DNA of 64,000 nucleotides from Galbitalea sp036271875. GTDB taxonomy: Bacteria; Actinomycetota; Actinomycetes; Actinomycetales; Microbacteriaceae. Under the pieces are notes generated by a model that was given only the letters and a program-made list of their open reading frames with translations, made no database searches and was not told the DNA's origin. Positions 8,831 to 17,931 of the stretch are shown in pieces; position 1 is the first letter of the stretch; each line of letters begins with the position of its first letter. Position numbers and translations under genes: made by a program. The DNA lies in assembly GCA_036271875.1 (NCBI GenBank), contig DATAZU010000023.1, forward strand, positions 106,500 to 170,499. The letters run 5' to 3'.

Positions 8831-11539
8831 TTATACTCCCGGTTCCCGAAGTATCCCAGACAGCCTCGATCGCGCGGAGAGCACGGAAGTGGCCAGAACC
8901 GCCGCGACGGCGCTCGCCGCGAACGCGAGGACGGCGATCCCGATGAACACCGCATCGAGGATGAGCGCGGGCGGTTGGTCCGCGCCGATGAAGGTGGAGA
9001 GGTCGACGACGGAAAGGAACAGCACCGGGAGCGCGATCCCAACCAGGATCCCCGCCACGATTCCGAGCGCCGTCATCGGCCCGATTTCCCAAGCGACCAA
9101 GGCGGTCGCCTGCCTGCGTGAGAATCCGAGTGCGCGAAGCCGTCCAAGAACCTGGCCGCGCTCCCGGTTGCTCATGATGAGCGCGAGCATCAGCGCGAGG
9201 ACGCACAGCACGAGAGAAAGGATGATCGCGACAGCGCTCAACGACTCGAGGCCGCCGACCAGGGGTGCTGCGCTGAGCGACTGCACCTGGCTGTCCGCGA
9301 CACGCACGGTTTCGGCCGTGCCGGTTATCCCGACAATCTGACGCTGAAGTACGACCTGGTTCGTCCCCGGCGCGACTCGGATGAGCACGGAGGTGACTTC
9401 GTGCACGAGCCCGATGTCTTTGGGCACAGCGGAGGTAGCCAGAAGCAGCCACGGGTATCCACCGATGAATTTGGGTGGCGAAACGGAGATGTCGTCGATC
9501 GCGATCGCGGGAGACTTCGAGGCCTCGAATCGCCCGACGGACCGGGGCAGGGTCCCCAGCCCGCCGCCGATCGCGACCGTCCTCCCATCCCTCGTCGTAC
9601 CGAGCTCCTGGAATAGTTGGCGATTCGTCGGCAGCACGGATTCGACCGCCGCAAGGTCACGCGGATTCACTGTGTACACGGCGACGTTCTGGCTGTCGCC
9701 AACGAGATTGGCGCCCCCAGCCGAGGTGATCGCCGCAAGGTCCGCGACCCCCTGGAGCCTCCGCAATCTGTCGACGGTGGTAGTGGAGAGCGGAGTCCCG
9801 GTGATGCTGATGTCGGCCCCGGCCAGATTGACCGCGGCATCCCGGATTCCGGTTTGCTCGGTGTCCAGAATGGATGCCGCGAAGATCGAGACGCTCAGTC
9901 CGGTGAGTACCGCGAAAACGGGAAGGAATCGCGCGCCGGCGCGCGCCGAGTTCGCCCGGCCGACCAGTCCGATGACTCCGCGACCCCGGTGGATAAGTGT
10001 TCGGAGGCGGCGAAGGGCGATGGGTACGACGCGCAGTACTAGTGCGCAGGCCGCGGCGGCGATCAGGAGCGGGGTGACCGCGAGCAGGGGATCGGTGCCC
10101 AGTCCGATCGTGGATCCGCCAAGGCCGCGCTGCACCAGCACCACGATCGCGAGGGCAGCGAGCAGCACGAGGATCGCGTCGATCACCCAGCGCCAGCGGT
10201 TCGGGCGTGCGACACCACCGCGCGCGAGCACGACGGGCGGGGTGCCGGCGGCCACGCCAGCGAAAACCGGCGGAAGCACAGCGACCGCGAGGGCGACGAG
10301 GACGGGTGCCAAACCAACCGCGCCCCCCGTGATCAGCACAGCCAGGATGGCACCGAGCGCGGCTCCCGGTAGGGTGGCCGCAGCGATCACCGCGCCCGTC
10401 TCGAGTTGGAACTGCATTTGTGCCGCTCCCCGGGCTCGCAGCAGTTCAATCGTTCGTCGTCGACGCTCGACGAGCGAGAGTATTGCCAGCAGGAGCAGCG
10501 CCGCTCCCGTTCCGATCGGCCCGGATTCGACGATCGAGAGCACGGCGTTTCCGGCTCCGGCCCGGCTCAGATAGTCGTCGATGACCTCGCCGAGGTTGGT
10601 GCTGAATCGCAGCACGATGCCCGCGTCACTCGCACCCACCGTGCGTGGCTTGGCGACGAAACGGTGCAGCCCGCTGCTCAGGGAGCCGATCTGGCTTTCC
10701 GTTAGTCCCGCGCTGTTGATTGGATACCAAACCCGAAGTGTGCCGCCCGCCAGCTCGTAGCTGACGCTCGGCCAACTGGCGGCATCCATCCACACCGTGC
10801 CGAAATACTGCGGTCCGTCGCCATCCGGAGACGTTTCGACACTTGCGCGTTCCCGGGATCCATCCAGCTGCCAGTAGTCGGCGGTCGGGTCACGGGGTCG
10901 TATCGTGCCGACCAGGATCACCGGCTGGGTGGTTTGGCTGCCCTGTTCGGACAGTTGCTGCACCTGGCCGACCTTCCATCCGACCGTCTTCGCGGCAGAG
11001 ACGGTCATGACCAGCGGGATCGGTTCCTGCGAGCCGGACGTCGGCACAGCAGCGGGCCACTTGCCCGCGACAAGTACCGCGTCGGTTCGCAGCTCGGGAT
11101 TGGCTTCGACCGAGTACGAGTACCCCGCGCCGCGGATCTGCTTCGGCGGCCCGCTCGCCTGGATCCCGCGCCCGGCGAGTCCCTGGTAGCTCTCGACATA
11201 CCGCCCGGGTCCCGCAATGGACCTCAGCGCCGCGGGCATCTCACCGTGGACGCGACCGAGCGCGGCCGGCGCGGCCTTGACGGTCTTCTCCACTGCCGCT
11301 GGGTCGCCCTCGTTCTCGTAGTTGAAGAACGGGACGGAGCTCTGCAGGTCGCGGATGGTAGGTCCGGCAGTGCTGAGGCGATAGTTCAGGTCCTGTTGCA
11401 GCACATTGCCCGTCGCGCGTGGCCCGGCGACCGCCGTTAGCGAGACCAGGGCGGCGATCACGGCGATGATCGCCAGGCCGCCCGGTGACGACGCTATTCC
11501 CCGTCGCACCAGGCCGAGTGCGCTTAGTTGGCTGCTCAC
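8831..11539 (-). CDS. FtsX-like ABC transporter permease (large, two-module)
   Basis: A 902-residue membrane protein. It begins with a membrane helix (about residues 20-42), then a large extracytoplasmic domain to about residue 330, then membrane helices interrupted by a second soluble domain (about 570-740), and a final FtsX-type helix bundle with the motif RLRALGFSRRQATALVAWE. This matches MacB/FtsX-family permeases. Its ATG overlaps the stop of the upstream permease by 4 bases. Two giant permeases plus two ATPases suggest a heteromeric complex. Substrate unknown; lipoprotein or antimicrobial-peptide handling are family possibilities only. Confidence 0.85.
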   Translation of the reverse strand: MSSQLSALGLVRRGIASSPGGLAIIAVIAALVSLTAVAGPRATGNVLQQDLNYRLSTAGPTIRDLQSSVPFFNYENEGDPAAVEKTVKAAPAALGRVHGEMPAALRSIAGPGRYVESYQGLAGRGIQASGPPKQIRGAGYSYSVEANPELRTDAVLVAGKWPAAVPTSGSQEPIPLVMTVSAAKTVGWKVGQVQQLSEQGSQTTQPVILVGTIRPRDPTADYWQLDGSRERASVETSPDGDGPQYFGTVWMDAASWPSVSYELAGGTLRVWYPINSAGLTESQIGSLSSGLHRFVAKPRTVGASDAGIVLRFSTNLGEVIDDYLSRAGAGNAVLSIVESGPIGTGAALLLLAILSLVERRRRTIELLRARGAAQMQFQLETGAVIAAATLPGAALGAILAVLITGGAVGLAPVLVALAVAVLPPVFAGVAAGTPPVVLARGGVARPNRWRWVIDAILVLLAALAIVVLVQRGLGGSTIGLGTDPLLAVTPLLIAAAACALVLRVVPIALRRLRTLIHRGRGVIGLVGRANSARAGARFLPVFAVLTGLSVSIFAASILDTEQTGIRDAAVNLAGADISITGTPLSTTTVDRLRRLQGVADLAAITSAGGANLVGDSQNVAVYTVNPRDLAAVESVLPTNRQLFQELGTTRDGRTVAIGGGLGTLPRSVGRFEASKSPAIAIDDISVSPPKFIGGYPWLLLATSAVPKDIGLVHEVTSVLIRVAPGTNQVVLQRQIVGITGTAETVRVADSQVQSLSAAPLVGGLESLSAVAIILSLVLCVLALMLALIMSNRERGQVLGRLRALGFSRRQATALVAWEIGPMTALGIVAGILVGIALPVLFLSVVDLSTFIGADQPPALILDAVFIGIAVLAFAASAVAAVLATSVLSARSRLSGILREPGV

Positions 11540-14280
11540 GATCGGCCCCCCGCCTGCCTGTGGATGCGCAGTCCGTAGATAATCGTGCAGCTTAGGAGCG
11601 CGACGGTGAGAACACCGAGGATGACACAGAGCGGAAACGGATCAAACCGGAGCTCAAGCGGAAGCGCGGGCGGCGCCGTCGGCGTCGACAGTCGCGCCAT
11701 CGTTCCGGTGACGAGGAGCGATACCCCGGTTCCGACGATGGCGCCGGTGACCAGGGCGACGATGGCGAGGATGCCGAACTCGCGCTGCCGAAGCCCCGCC
11801 TGTGTGCCTGCCCTCAAGCCGAGCGCGCGAAGAGAGAACGTCTCGGTGCGACGTCGTCGAACGAGAGCAACCGCAGCAGCGATCAGCGCAATGATCGCGA
11901 AGGCGCTCGTGCCGGCCGCCCCGATCCAGAGCGCGGTCGTTGCGGAACCGATGATCGCGGTATTGCCTGCGGAAGCTGCCGTGGTGGTGCTGCTCGATGG
12001 CACGCTCACCCGGACGCGAGCGGCCGTTCGCTCGGGGGAGGCCGACGACATCCACACCTCGTTTGCGGTCGGAATCTGTTCCGACGTCGCGAGCCAGCCG
12101 CGATCGAGAGCGGGCAGACCGGCGATCAGCGAACTACCTGTCGAGACGCCCGGCACGCCCGGCACGATCCCGGCAACGACACCGTCAAAGGATGCCCACT
12201 GGCCGTCGACCGTAAGCCTGCTGCCAACGACCAGTCCCGTCGCCCGGGCAAATGCGCGACTGAGCACGACGGGCACCGTACTACTTCCTGCTGGCATTAT
12301 TCGCACCGTCACGTTGCCGATTGAATCGCCGGTGATGGCGCTGCGGTCAAAGCCGATTGTGCCCGAAATGCCCCTCGTGCTTGTGCCGTCGTCGAAGACA
12401 GCGTTGCGAGGGCTCCAGGCAGGAGAAACCGGGATCGCAACGCTGTGCGCGTCGCCGGAAACTGTCGAACCGACCGCGGAGATTCGGTAGGAGAACTTCG
12501 ACACGGTGCCGGACGCTGAGATGCCCGCATCCACGGCCTCGATCACCCATGGGCCACCCGTTGCGGGCAACGGTCCACTGAGTGCGGTGCCGCTCTGGCC
12601 CGTCGCGCCAAGCGGAACAGGGTGCAGCGCGAGCGGGAACAGCTCACCGTGCTCGTCGCCGAGCCACAGGATCGTACTCACTGTGGTGTCGTCGCCCGTC
12701 GTGCGCCCCGTCGCCGAGACCGTGACGCTGACCGAGGACGAATCCTTCGGCAACGCGAGCCCGACGGGCGACGACGAACCGAGCCGGCTCGCGACCTGTT
12801 GCGGATTGCTGACGGTCGACTCCGGCGAAATGACCTGCGAAAGCGCCGCGGGGGTCACCGCAACAACGGTGACGGGCACATCGCCGAACGTGTCCGACTG
12901 GCGAGCCGCGAGCGCGGCGGTTTGCACCCCGCGCACCGCGGCGAACCGGGAGAGCGGTACGAGGTCGGAAGCGTCGCTGAGCAGCGGGGCGCGGCTGACG
13001 CTCGCGCGGAGGTCGCCGCCGGTGGTGAGCTGTCCGGCATCCGCCCCGAAGCGTGCCCAGGTTCCCACATAAGACCCGGTGACTGCGACGATCGCGAGGG
13101 AAATGGCAAGGAGGGCAGCCGGGCCGACCACGATGGCGATGTGCCGATTGACTGAGCGGATGGGGAACAGTGCCGTCGACCTGCGCGAACGGAGGCCACG
13201 CTCGATCCCGGCGAGAACCCGGCCGATGCTCAGCAGGCAGAGTAGCGTGCCGGCGCACAGCAGCGCTCCCGGCGCGAGGACCGCGCTCGGATCGGCCGCA
13301 AACGTTGCTCCGTCGGAGCCCGCCTGTTCGAAGCGCCACAGCGCGATGACGGTGATGGCGACACCGAAGCCGGTGATCGTCAGCGGTGCGGCAGCACGGC
13401 GTCGACCGGACTCCGAGCGCGGTACTCCCGATGCCGCGCGCGCGGCCAGACTGGAGACGAGCACGTTGATGCCGAACGAGACGACGAGCACAGCGAGAGC
13501 GGGCACGATCACCCCGACAACTCCGACGGGCGGGCCGACGAGCGCAAGCAGCACAGCCTGCGCAGCGAGACATCCGAGCACCGTGCCCACCAGGCACACC
13601 ACAGCAGACTCCCGGGCATCCAGGGCCGTGATCGCACTCCCTGACCCGCCGCGGGAGCGCAGGAAACGCGTCTCGTTCCGCCGATAGTCGGTCAACAGGC
13701 TTCGAGCCAGAAGCAGGGCAACTATTCCGGCGAGGCTCAACACGGTGATCGGAATCGGTTCGATCGCATTCAGCGCACCTACCGAGCGCACCATAGTGAG
13801 GATGGTGGCCGCGCCGTGCCCGGATAGTTCGGCTCCGGACGAGCGTGCCGCGCGAGACTTGGTCACCGCGGCATCGAGTGTCGAGTAGCCCACCAGCAGC
13901 CGCGGCAGGTCCGCGGCCGTCGTGAGCCCCACGTCCGGCGTGATCGTCCAGCGGGCATAGGCCTCGCTGCCGGCGGAAACCGACCGCGTCACGGTGACCG
14001 GCGCTCCATCGAAGGTCTTCGCGATCGCCGCTCGCACCCCGGCATCCTGCGCTGTTCCGTCTCCCGAGAGGGGCGCGCGCAACACCTCGGACGAGTCGCT
14101 CGTCGCCAGCGCTGAGCGAATGCCCGCGAGCGACGAGTTCGCGACATAGCCAACGGTGGCCGACAGGCAAAACGCCAGCACAAAGACGGTCGCCCCGATC
14201 GCTACGAGAAGGGATCGAGCTCCGCCTGTCCGCCTGGCCCAGACGCGGCGACCCGCCAATGGGGATGGATCGTGTGCCAA
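11536..14280 (-). CDS. FtsX-like ABC transporter permease (large, two-module)
   Basis: First gene of the minus-strand ABC operon, 914 residues. An Arg-rich N-terminus is followed by a membrane segment at about residues 24-46, an extracytoplasmic region, a cluster of helices (about 175-400), a long soluble domain, and a C-terminal helix bundle with the FtsX-like RRRRTETFSLRALGLRAG loop. It shares architecture with the next gene and probably forms the other half of the permease. The spacer upstream holds a short dyad GTGAG-N5-CTCAC at 14301-14315 close to the start. Confidence 0.83.
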   Translation of the reverse strand: MAHDPSPLAGRRVWARRTGGARSLLVAIGATVFVLAFCLSATVGYVANSSLAGIRSALATSDSSEVLRAPLSGDGTAQDAGVRAAIAKTFDGAPVTVTRSVSAGSEAYARWTITPDVGLTTAADLPRLLVGYSTLDAAVTKSRAARSSGAELSGHGAATILTMVRSVGALNAIEPIPITVLSLAGIVALLLARSLLTDYRRNETRFLRSRGGSGSAITALDARESAVVCLVGTVLGCLAAQAVLLALVGPPVGVVGVIVPALAVLVVSFGINVLVSSLAARAASGVPRSESGRRRAAAPLTITGFGVAITVIALWRFEQAGSDGATFAADPSAVLAPGALLCAGTLLCLLSIGRVLAGIERGLRSRRSTALFPIRSVNRHIAIVVGPAALLAISLAIVAVTGSYVGTWARFGADAGQLTTGGDLRASVSRAPLLSDASDLVPLSRFAAVRGVQTAALAARQSDTFGDVPVTVVAVTPAALSQVISPESTVSNPQQVASRLGSSSPVGLALPKDSSSVSVTVSATGRTTGDDTTVSTILWLGDEHGELFPLALHPVPLGATGQSGTALSGPLPATGGPWVIEAVDAGISASGTVSKFSYRISAVGSTVSGDAHSVAIPVSPAWSPRNAVFDDGTSTRGISGTIGFDRSAITGDSIGNVTVRIMPAGSSTVPVVLSRAFARATGLVVGSRLTVDGQWASFDGVVAGIVPGVPGVSTGSSLIAGLPALDRGWLATSEQIPTANEVWMSSASPERTAARVRVSVPSSSTTTAASAGNTAIIGSATTALWIGAAGTSAFAIIALIAAAVALVRRRRTETFSLRALGLRAGTQAGLRQREFGILAIVALVTGAIVGTGVSLLVTGTMARLSTPTAPPALPLELRFDPFPLCVILGVLTVALLSCTIIYGLRIHRQAGGRS

Positions 14281-14359
14281 GCGGGTCCGCCTACTCGTGA
14301 GTGAGGGTGTCTCACCACCATACTGACGACCGTCGAATCATCCAGCCACGGCGGGCCTG

Positions 14360-15745
14360 CTACGTGCCTTCCCACTCGTTGCGGTTGAGTGTTGCAGCGT
14401 CGCGTGCGAGATATCCCGAGAACCGGCCCTCCGGATCTCGGGCGGTAATGATCTCCCGCAACCGCGCAAACTGTTTGTCGCCGAGGAAGCGCAACTGTCG
14501 GTTGCCCATGTCGCTGTCACCGAGATACTGGCCGACGGTGACCGGTTGAACGCGCCTCATTGCCTCGTTCAGCCACGCTCGGTTCGTGGCATCCCTGGAC
14601 GGGTCGTCGTCGACCAGATAGGTGGCGACATAACCATCCGTCTGCAGGGAGAACGCCATGTCTGGCAGTGGCCGCAGGGGAGCCATGCTGAACCAGATCG
14701 TGAAAGCGCCGGGCGTCGGGAGGTCGCGAAACAGCGGCTCGATCGCATTGATGATGTCGTCGGGCGCGCCGTCGACCCACGCATTGTCCACTACGTATCT
14801 GCCCTGGGGCGGATTCTGTCGTTCCTGAGATTGCTTCTGTTCAGCCAGCGACGAGGGTGCAGCGGACTGGCGGAATAGCGCTTCGCCGAGGACCGGACTC
14901 GTCTCGAAGGGCGCGAGCGCCGCATCCGCTTCGGCCTTGCTCGCGGTGAGCGCGAGCGCGGAGACCAGGAAGACCCGCGTCCCCGATTGCTCGTCCGTGA
15001 GGCTCACGCACACGATTTCGACGTCCGGCGACACGGCAGCGTGAATGCCGTACATCCAGGTCATCACCGACGCGAACAGCGCGATCGGATAGACCTGAAC
15101 GGTGTGTCCGACATAGCCGAACCGCGGTTCCGTGGCGAGGTGGAACCGGGTCACGATGCCGGGGAAGCTCGGCCCACAGCCGCGAGCAGCCCAATAGAGA
15201 TCCGCATTCTGGTCCGCATCCGCTCGAAGCAGTTCGCCATCGGCGGTGACGACGTCAAGGGCGACCACGTTCTCCGCAGCCCAGCCGTGTCCGCGGGCGA
15301 GCCAGCCCTGGCCACCCTGAAGCAGGAATCCACCGATTCCGACGGACGGACAGTGACCGCCGTTGAAGAATCGTCCCCGTTGCTCGAGGTACGGATCGAG
15401 CTCATCGCCACCCGTGACCGCCGGTCGAGCGGAGACGATGCCGGTCAACTCGTCGAAGCTGAGCTCGCGCATTCTCCCGAGATCGATCAGAAGGGCGTCG
15501 TCGCGCACGCTCCACGCCGCCCAGCTGTGTCCCCCGGAGCGCACCGAAACGGTCCAGCCCTTCGCTTTGGCCAATCGGACGCCCGCGAGGACGTCGTCGT
15601 CACTCTCCGCGAACAGGATGGCGGCGGGCTGTCGGTCCGGGCGGCGCCCGTTAAAGACGCGTCCGACCCGCGCCTCCTCGAAGCCTGGCTCGCCGCGGAG
15701 CAGGAGGCGGCCAGGGAGGTGATCCGAGGCGGGCGTCGATGTCAT
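14360..15745 (-). CDS. FAD-binding oxidoreductase (berberine-bridge-like, VAO family)
   Basis: Flavin oxidase or dehydrogenase of 461 residues in the FAD_binding_4 plus BBE family. VSVRSGGHSWAAW carries the His normally used for covalent FAD attachment, and GGFLLQGGQGWLARGHGW matches the second FAD loop. The C-terminal LGDSDMGNRQLRFLGDKQFARL resembles the BBE segment. ATG at 15745 is used because it overlaps the upstream SDR stop as ATGA; an in-frame ATG at 15796 would lie inside that SDR. The pair with the SDR suggests successive oxidation of one alcohol or hydroxylated compound. Confidence 0.86.
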   Translation of the reverse strand: MTSTPASDHLPGRLLLRGEPGFEEARVGRVFNGRRPDRQPAAILFAESDDDVLAGVRLAKAKGWTVSVRSGGHSWAAWSVRDDALLIDLGRMRELSFDELTGIVSARPAVTGGDELDPYLEQRGRFFNGGHCPSVGIGGFLLQGGQGWLARGHGWAAENVVALDVVTADGELLRADADQNADLYWAARGCGPSFPGIVTRFHLATEPRFGYVGHTVQVYPIALFASVMTWMYGIHAAVSPDVEIVCVSLTDEQSGTRVFLVSALALTASKAEADAALAPFETSPVLGEALFRQSAAPSSLAEQKQSQERQNPPQGRYVVDNAWVDGAPDDIINAIEPLFRDLPTPGAFTIWFSMAPLRPLPDMAFSLQTDGYVATYLVDDDPSRDATNRAWLNEAMRRVQPVTVGQYLGDSDMGNRQLRFLGDKQFARLREIITARDPEGRFSGYLARDAATLNRNEWEGT

Positions 15746-16506
15746 CCGAGGGTCGAGCCGCCGCCATCGACGACCAGGTTCGCTCCGGTAATCCATGATG
15801 CCTCGTCCGAGGCAAGAAACAGCGCCGCGTTCACGATGTCGTCGGGCTGACCGACGCGACCGAGCGGAATTCTGGCGATGTTGTCCCTGAATGGCTGGGG
15901 TCCGCCCTCGACGAGCCAGGCGGTAGACGGGGTGACCGTAAATCCGGGACTCACCGCGACAGCACGGATTCCGTATTTGCCCCCTTCGACCGCAAGCTGC
16001 CGTGTGAGTGAGAGTACGCCGGCCTTCGCTGTGCCGTGAGCATTCTGGTTCATGAACTCGACGCCGCGCAGGCCCGCGATCGAGCCGATGTTGACGATGA
16101 CCCCGCCGTGCTCCATGAAGTACGGCCAGATGGCCTTGGTCGCGTAGAACACGAGGTTCAACTCGTTGTCCATGACGTAGTCCCAGTCCTCGATCGACAG
16201 GTCCTGGATCGCACCGAAGCGAGGGCTCGACGCGTTGTTATAGAGGATGTCGGCGCCGCCGAACGCGGCGAGCGCGTTCCGCACCCAGGACGCGGCTTCT
16301 GCCGCATTCGCGAGGTTGACCGGCGCGAAGCTCTCGATCAGGCCGCCGGCTTCGCGAACGAGCCGAACGGTCTCGGCCGCGCCCTCGTCAAACAGGTCGC
16401 AGCCGACGATGCGAGCTCCCTCGCGCGCGAAGGTCAGTGCCGCAGTGCGTCCCATTCCACCGCCGATGCCGGTGATGAGGGCAATCTTGTCGTCGAGTCG
16501 CCCCAT
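15742..16506 (-). CDS. Short-chain dehydrogenase/reductase with His in place of catalytic Tyr
   Basis: SDR of 254 residues. The nucleotide loop TGIGGGMGR is near residue 13, NNAS-like YNNASS near 90, and the Ser region NIGSIAG near 140. The usual YxxxK motif reads HGTAK, so Tyr is replaced by His while Lys is kept. The C-terminal GANLVVDGGG fits the family. ATG at 16506 starts the homologous region with GGGAG just upstream; in-frame ATGs at 16575 and 16554 would add an unmatched extension. The FAD oxidase is translationally coupled downstream. A -10-like TAGGCT lies at 16580-16585 on this strand. Confidence 0.83.
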   Translation of the reverse strand: MGRLDDKIALITGIGGGMGRTAALTFAREGARIVGCDLFDEGAAETVRLVREAGGLIESFAPVNLANAAEAASWVRNALAAFGGADILYNNASSPRFGAIQDLSIEDWDYVMDNELNLVFYATKAIWPYFMEHGGVIVNIGSIAGLRGVEFMNQNAHGTAKAGVLSLTRQLAVEGGKYGIRAVAVSPGFTVTPSTAWLVEGGPQPFRDNIARIPLGRVGQPDDIVNAALFLASDEASWITGANLVVDGGGSTLG

Positions 16507-16540
16507 ACGCTCCCTTGCCTTTTCTGTCCGTGTCGCTAAC

Positions 16541-16585
16541 GTGAAAGTGAACATCGCAGAGTGAAACCGAACCATGGTAAGCCTA
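16541..16585 (-). promoter_or_regulatory. Putative promoter and GTGAAA repeats upstream of the SDR/FAD oxidase operon
   Basis: On the minus strand a TAGGCT (16580-16585) matches the -10 seen at two other promoters in this window, although no good -35 was found. Between it and the SDR start, plus-strand GTGAAA occurs at 16541 and 16561, spaced 20 bases. This resembles the right half of the shared ACTTTC-N7-GAAAG operator but lacks the left half, so it is at best a weak site. Confidence 0.3.
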
Positions 16586-16589
16586 GATC

Positions 16590-17009
16590 ATGCATTTGGA
16601 CCACGTCGGGCTCAGCGTTGCCGATCTCGACGCGCAGGCGTCCTGGTACTCGAGCGCGTTCGGGTTCGTGACGGCAACCCCGTTCGAGGTCCGGACACTC
16701 GGTCTGCGCGGAGTCTTTCTGGTCGGACCGGGCGCAATGGCGATCGAACTGCTCGAACGGGAGGGATCGCGTCCTGGCATCCGGGCGGCCGATCAGGCGG
16801 AGGCGCTTCTCACCCACGGATACGGCCATATCTGCCTTCGCGTGTCCGATGTCGATGAACTGCACGCCAGGCTGCTCGCCCACGGCGCGAGCGAGCGGAT
16901 GGCTCCCGACGAGTCCCCGGAGCCCGGCGTGCGGATGTCCTTCGTCGCGGACCCGGAAGGCAACCTCATCGAACTTCTCGACCGTTCCGGCCCCGTCGGC
17001 GCCGGTTAG
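16590..17009 (+). CDS. VOC/glyoxalase superfamily protein
   Basis: A 139-residue vicinal-oxygen-chelate protein with two beta-alpha-beta-beta-beta modules. Likely metal ligands are visible: His in LDHVGLSV, Glu in AIELLE, His in YGHICLRV and Glu in NLIELLD. This layout is seen in lactoylglutathione lyases and methylmalonyl-CoA epimerases. It starts in the spacer divergent from the SDR, and the liv promoter follows. A role next to the neighbouring catabolic genes is inferred only. Confidence 0.82.
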   Translation: MHLDHVGLSVADLDAQASWYSSAFGFVTATPFEVRTLGLRGVFLVGPGAMAIELLEREGSRPGIRAADQAEALLTHGYGHICLRVSDVDELHARLLAHGASERMAPDESPEPGVRMSFVADPEGNLIELLDRSGPVGAG

Positions 17010-17062
17010 CCGCTCGCGTAGCGGCCGCGTGCGACGCCTCTGCCGCCGGCGCGTCACGCGGA

Positions 17063-17091
17063 TTGACAGACCCACATGGTCGGGCTAGGTT
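17063..17091 (+). promoter_or_regulatory. Promoter of the liv operon
   Basis: TTGACA at 17063-17068, a 17-base spacer, and TAGGTT at 17086-17091 form a strong sigma-A-type promoter with an actinobacterial TAnnnT -10. The operator repeat begins 24 bases after the -10, which fits repression by a bound regulator. Confidence 0.7.
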
Positions 17092-17115
17092 TTGTCCTAT
17101 CGATAAGTAAAACCG

Positions 17116-17134
17116 ACTTTCTCACAGTGAAAGT
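17116..17134 (+). promoter_or_regulatory. Operator ACTTTC-N7-GAAAGT (site 1)
   Basis: Inverted repeat ACTTTC / GAAAGT with a 7-base centre, just downstream of the liv promoter. A further GAAAGT half lies at 17144-17149. The same layout recurs at 27875 and 43846, with a shared upstream G[T/A]AAA element. It is assigned to an IclR-family regulator by its position at 27875; binding is inferred. Confidence 0.6.
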
Positions 17135-17172
17135 TCTCACGATGAAAGTATCGGAATCCGACGGAGGACGCG

Positions 17173-17931
17173 ATGACGCGACTGCTCGAGGTCACCGACC
17201 TCCGGGTGTCATACGGTGCCGTCGTCGCGGTCAACGACGTGTCACTAACGGTCGAATCCGGTGAGGTCGTCGGACTGATCGGACCAAACGGTGCGGGCAA
17301 GTCGTCGTTCATTGACGCCCTGACCGGCGCAATGAAGAACCGCGGCGGTACCGTGCGGTTCGAGGGCGAATCGCTCGACCGTCTTCCGCCGCACTCGGTC
17401 GCTCGCAAGGGTCTCGTGCGTACCTTCCAGTCGGTGGAGCTGTTCGACGACCTCACCGTGCGCGAGAACCTGCTCGTTGCCGCGGAGCAACCGACTCTGC
17501 GCTCGAGCCTGCGTGACCTGATCCTTCCGTCCAAGCCGCAGGGGCTCGAGAACGTCGCATGGGCAAGCGGTATCTGCGACCTGGATGACGTGCTCGATCG
17601 TTATCCGCGCGAACTGTCGCACGGTCAGCGCAAGCTCGCCGGCGTTGCGCGGGCGCTCGCAAAACGTCCTCGTCTCGTGCTCATGGACGAGCCGGCTGCG
17701 GGGCTAGACACCGACGAGAGCGTCGCGTTCGGCAAGCGTCTTCGCTCGCTCCCGGACAATGGTGTGAGCGTCCTTCTCGTCGACCACGACATGGAACTCG
17801 TCCTCGGTGTTTGTGATCGCGTTCTCGTCCTTGACTTCGGCTCGGTCATCGCGTCGGGGACACCGGATGAGATTCGCAGCAACCAGGCGGTCATCGACGC
17901 ATACCTCGGTGGTTCTCATGTCGGCGCATGA
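17173..17931 (+). CDS. livG: Branched-chain amino-acid-type ABC transporter ATPase (LivG)
   Basis: ATPase of 252 residues of the HAAT importer family. Walker A GPNGAGKS is at residues 37-44, the Q-loop in VRTFQSVELF, the signature reads LSHGQRK (His in place of the second Gly) and Walker B is LVLMDEP. It starts with ATG and GGAGG upstream. It is first in an operon with LivF, the binding protein and the fused permease. HAAT importers often carry aromatic acids, amides or urea rather than amino acids; the neighbourhood favours an aromatic or organic-acid substrate. Confidence 0.92.
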   Translation: MTRLLEVTDLRVSYGAVVAVNDVSLTVESGEVVGLIGPNGAGKSSFIDALTGAMKNRGGTVRFEGESLDRLPPHSVARKGLVRTFQSVELFDDLTVRENLLVAAEQPTLRSSLRDLILPSKPQGLENVAWASGICDLDDVLDRYPRELSHGQRKLAGVARALAKRPRLVLMDEPAAGLDTDESVAFGKRLRSLPDNGVSVLLVDHDMELVLGVCDRVLVLDFGSVIASGTPDEIRSNQAVIDAYLGGSHVGA

